Shown one piece after another: positions 63,003-64,000 of a stretch of 64,000 bases of DNA (the stretch's first letter is position 1; each line of letters opens with the position of its first letter). The stretch is taken from assembly GCA_963763485.1 (NCBI GenBank), contig CAVXOW010000003.1, positions 62,001 to 126,000 on the forward strand, written 5' to 3'. Made by a program: the position numbers and the translations under genes. The stretch is from CAWCKS01 sp963763485 (GTDB taxonomy: Bacteria; Pseudomonadota; Alphaproteobacteria; Rhizobiales; Xanthobacteraceae). Under the pieces are notes generated by a model that ran no database searches, was not told the DNA's origin, and saw nothing but the letters and a program-made list of their open reading frames with translations.

Positions 63003-63024
63003 CGCGCGAAAGCGGTTTCGCGCG
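63003..63024. other. Hairpin in the parE/DedA divergent region
   Basis: CGCGCGAAA-GCGG-TTTCGCGCG is a perfect 9-bp inverted repeat in the 265-base divergent gap. It could be an operator or part of a repeat family. No gene is seen in the gap. Confidence 0.4.
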
Positions 63025-63184
63025 TGAACGCTGGCGTCGCGTGTGGCGACAAACTTGCGCAAAATCAACGCGAGAATGTGGTCAGACGGTAGTCAAGGTG
63101 TTTGTTTGGTTGTCATGCGCCGAGATTTGCGCAGGAGTCAACGCCGACAGTGCGGCGTTGAGCGCGGCGGGGGCCGGGACCTGG

Positions 63185-63721
63185 ATGACTGTGGAAGATA
63201 TCGCCACGGTGGTGGTCGACTTCGTGCGCGAGCACGAGGCCTGGACGTCGCCGATCGTGTTCGTGCTGGCCTTCGCGGAGTTGCTGGCGTTCATCTCGCT
63301 GCTGGTTCCGGCCTGGAGCGCGCTGGTCGGCATCGGCACCTTGATCGCCGCAAGCGGCATCAGCTTCTGGCCTGTGTGGCTTGCGGGCTCTCTTGGCGCC
63401 GCGCTGGGTGATTGGGTTTCCTACTCGGTCGGCTACAGGTTCAAGGACCACGTCGTCGACATGTGGCCGCTCTCGCGCAATCCGGAACTGTTGATCCGCG
63501 CCGAAAAGTTCGTCGCGCGCTGGGGAGTGCCCAGCATCTTCATCGGCCGTTTTTTCGGACCGCTGCGGGCCTTTGTGCCGCTGGCCGCCGGAATCTTCGA
63601 GATGCCGTACTGGTATTTTCAACTGGCGAACTTCTCATCCGCGCTAGTGTGGTGCGCGACGTTGCTCCTGGTCGGCGACATCATTTCCAAAGCCGCCGAG
63701 TGGATCTGGCGCGTGATCTGA
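63185..63721 (+). CDS. DedA-family membrane protein
   Basis: The 178-residue protein starts at ATG 63185 (MTVEDIATVVVDFVREHEAW). DedA signatures are present: an acidic residue early in the membrane (FAELLAFISLLVPAWSALVG), GAALGDWVSYSVGYRF and the arginine motif IGRFFGPLRAFVPLAAGIFE. DedA proteins act in the inner membrane, and members flip undecaprenyl phosphate or phospholipids. It is shorter than E. coli YqjA but complete. A longer frame from 62996 has no signal or ribosome binding site. Confidence 0.88.
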   Translation: MTVEDIATVVVDFVREHEAWTSPIVFVLAFAELLAFISLLVPAWSALVGIGTLIAASGISFWPVWLAGSLGAALGDWVSYSVGYRFKDHVVDMWPLSRNPELLIRAEKFVARWGVPSIFIGRFFGPLRAFVPLAAGIFEMPYWYFQLANFSSALVWCATLLLVGDIISKAAEWIWRVI

Positions 63722-63820
63722 CAAGGGAATGGTCGCGGTATCGCGGGGTTCGCATCTTGAGCGCATGCAGCCGTTCGTGGAACGGGCGTCGCGCCTTTGG
63801 TTAACAGCTGGTAAAAACAG

Positions 63821-63854
63821 GAAGCGGGCTGAAACAAGAAGCGGGTTGAAACAA
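63821..63854 (+). repeat. 17-bp tandem repeat, two units
   Basis: GAAGCGGGCTGAAACAA (63821-63837) is followed directly by GAAGCGGGTTGAAACAA, one mismatch. It lies 20 bases before the start of the last gene and could affect its 5' leader. Confidence 0.85.
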
Positions 63855-63873
63855 GAAGACTTGGAGTTGCGAC

Positions 63874-64000
63874 ATGACCGACGCCACACAACATGCCGCC
63901 GCGCCGCTGATCGGCTCGCGTCAATATAGGGTCGGTGACATCGCGCTGACCGTGGTTGCCGATGGCGGCCAAGTCATTCCGGTGCCGGAGGGCCTCGTCA
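63874..64000 (+). CDS. N-terminus of a probable MBL-fold metallohydrolase (runs off the window)
   Basis: ATG 63874 behind TTGGAG opens MTDATQHAAAPLIGSRQYRV and GDIALTVVADGGQVIPVPEG. The pattern YRVGDIALTVVADGG resembles the first strand of metallo-beta-lactamase-fold hydrolases; the zinc motif would lie beyond the window. The call is therefore tentative. Confidence 0.5.
   Translation, partial: MTDATQHAAAPLIGSRQYRVGDIALTVVADGGQVIPVPEGLV

Overview
The window is high-GC alphaproteobacterial DNA. The gene content and repeats fit Bradyrhizobium or a close relative: a sufB-C-D-S-T-A operon led by a second cysteine desulfurase, tyrS divergent from anmK, orthocaspase-like secreted proteins, many ABC importers, and the dispersed REP/RPE-type inverted repeats common in that genus. 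This is a judgement from reading the sequence; no search was run. I found no rRNA, tRNA, CRISPR array, insertion sequence or prophage module.

Layout. 1-2.8 kb: a TPR fragment, conserved hypotheticals and three tandem tiny membrane proteins behind a perfect CRP-type half-site pair. 2.8-6.2 kb: a 138-bp nested palindrome, a broken enoyl-CoA hydratase, a Bcr/CflA-type exporter and an SDR. 6.4-13.5 kb: a caspase-like protein that has lost both catalytic residues, hypotheticals, an orphan LivK-type binding protein, a quinone reductase and a SnoaL-like protein. 13.7-18.1 kb: a CUT1 (ugp-like) sugar or glycerophosphodiester importer. 18.2-25.7 kb: small hypotheticals, an M23 peptidase, a peroxiredoxin with a histone-like tail, and a large AsmA-type protein. 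25.7-27.3 kb: a UGSC-family gene whose in-frame UGA sits in a U-G-S-C motif and is followed by a SECIS-like hairpin, plus its companion gene. 27.4-32.6 kb: tyrS, anmK, GST, MFS and a hydrolase. 32.9-40.1 kb: the Fe-S assembly operon. 40-46 kb: small stress-type genes (TfoX-like, GFA, PRC-barrel, ferritin-like) and several very small membrane proteins. 46.7-54.5 kb: a CUT2 importer whose second permease is fused to a strictosidine-synthase-like beta-propeller, with another propeller, an RbsA-type ATPase and a secreted hydrolase. 54.6-64 kb: a diguanylate cyclase, a DEAD-box helicase, an intact caspase-like protein, Nudix, SDR, parE, DedA and the start of one more gene.

How genes work together. 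The suf genes form one translationally coupled Fe-S assembly unit. The 46.7-54.5 kb block looks like one uptake-plus-hydrolysis pathway: a periplasmic binding protein, a heteromeric permease and an ATPase, with two cytosolic propeller enzymes and one exported alpha/beta hydrolase that together could process an imported lactone or sugar ester. The substrate is unknown.

Caution on sequence quality. At least fourteen single-base frameshifts interrupt otherwise well-conserved genes, including sufB. Several lie in short homopolymers. Either the sequence carries indel errors or this strain has unusual decay. I report such genes as one locus and give the approximate break points.
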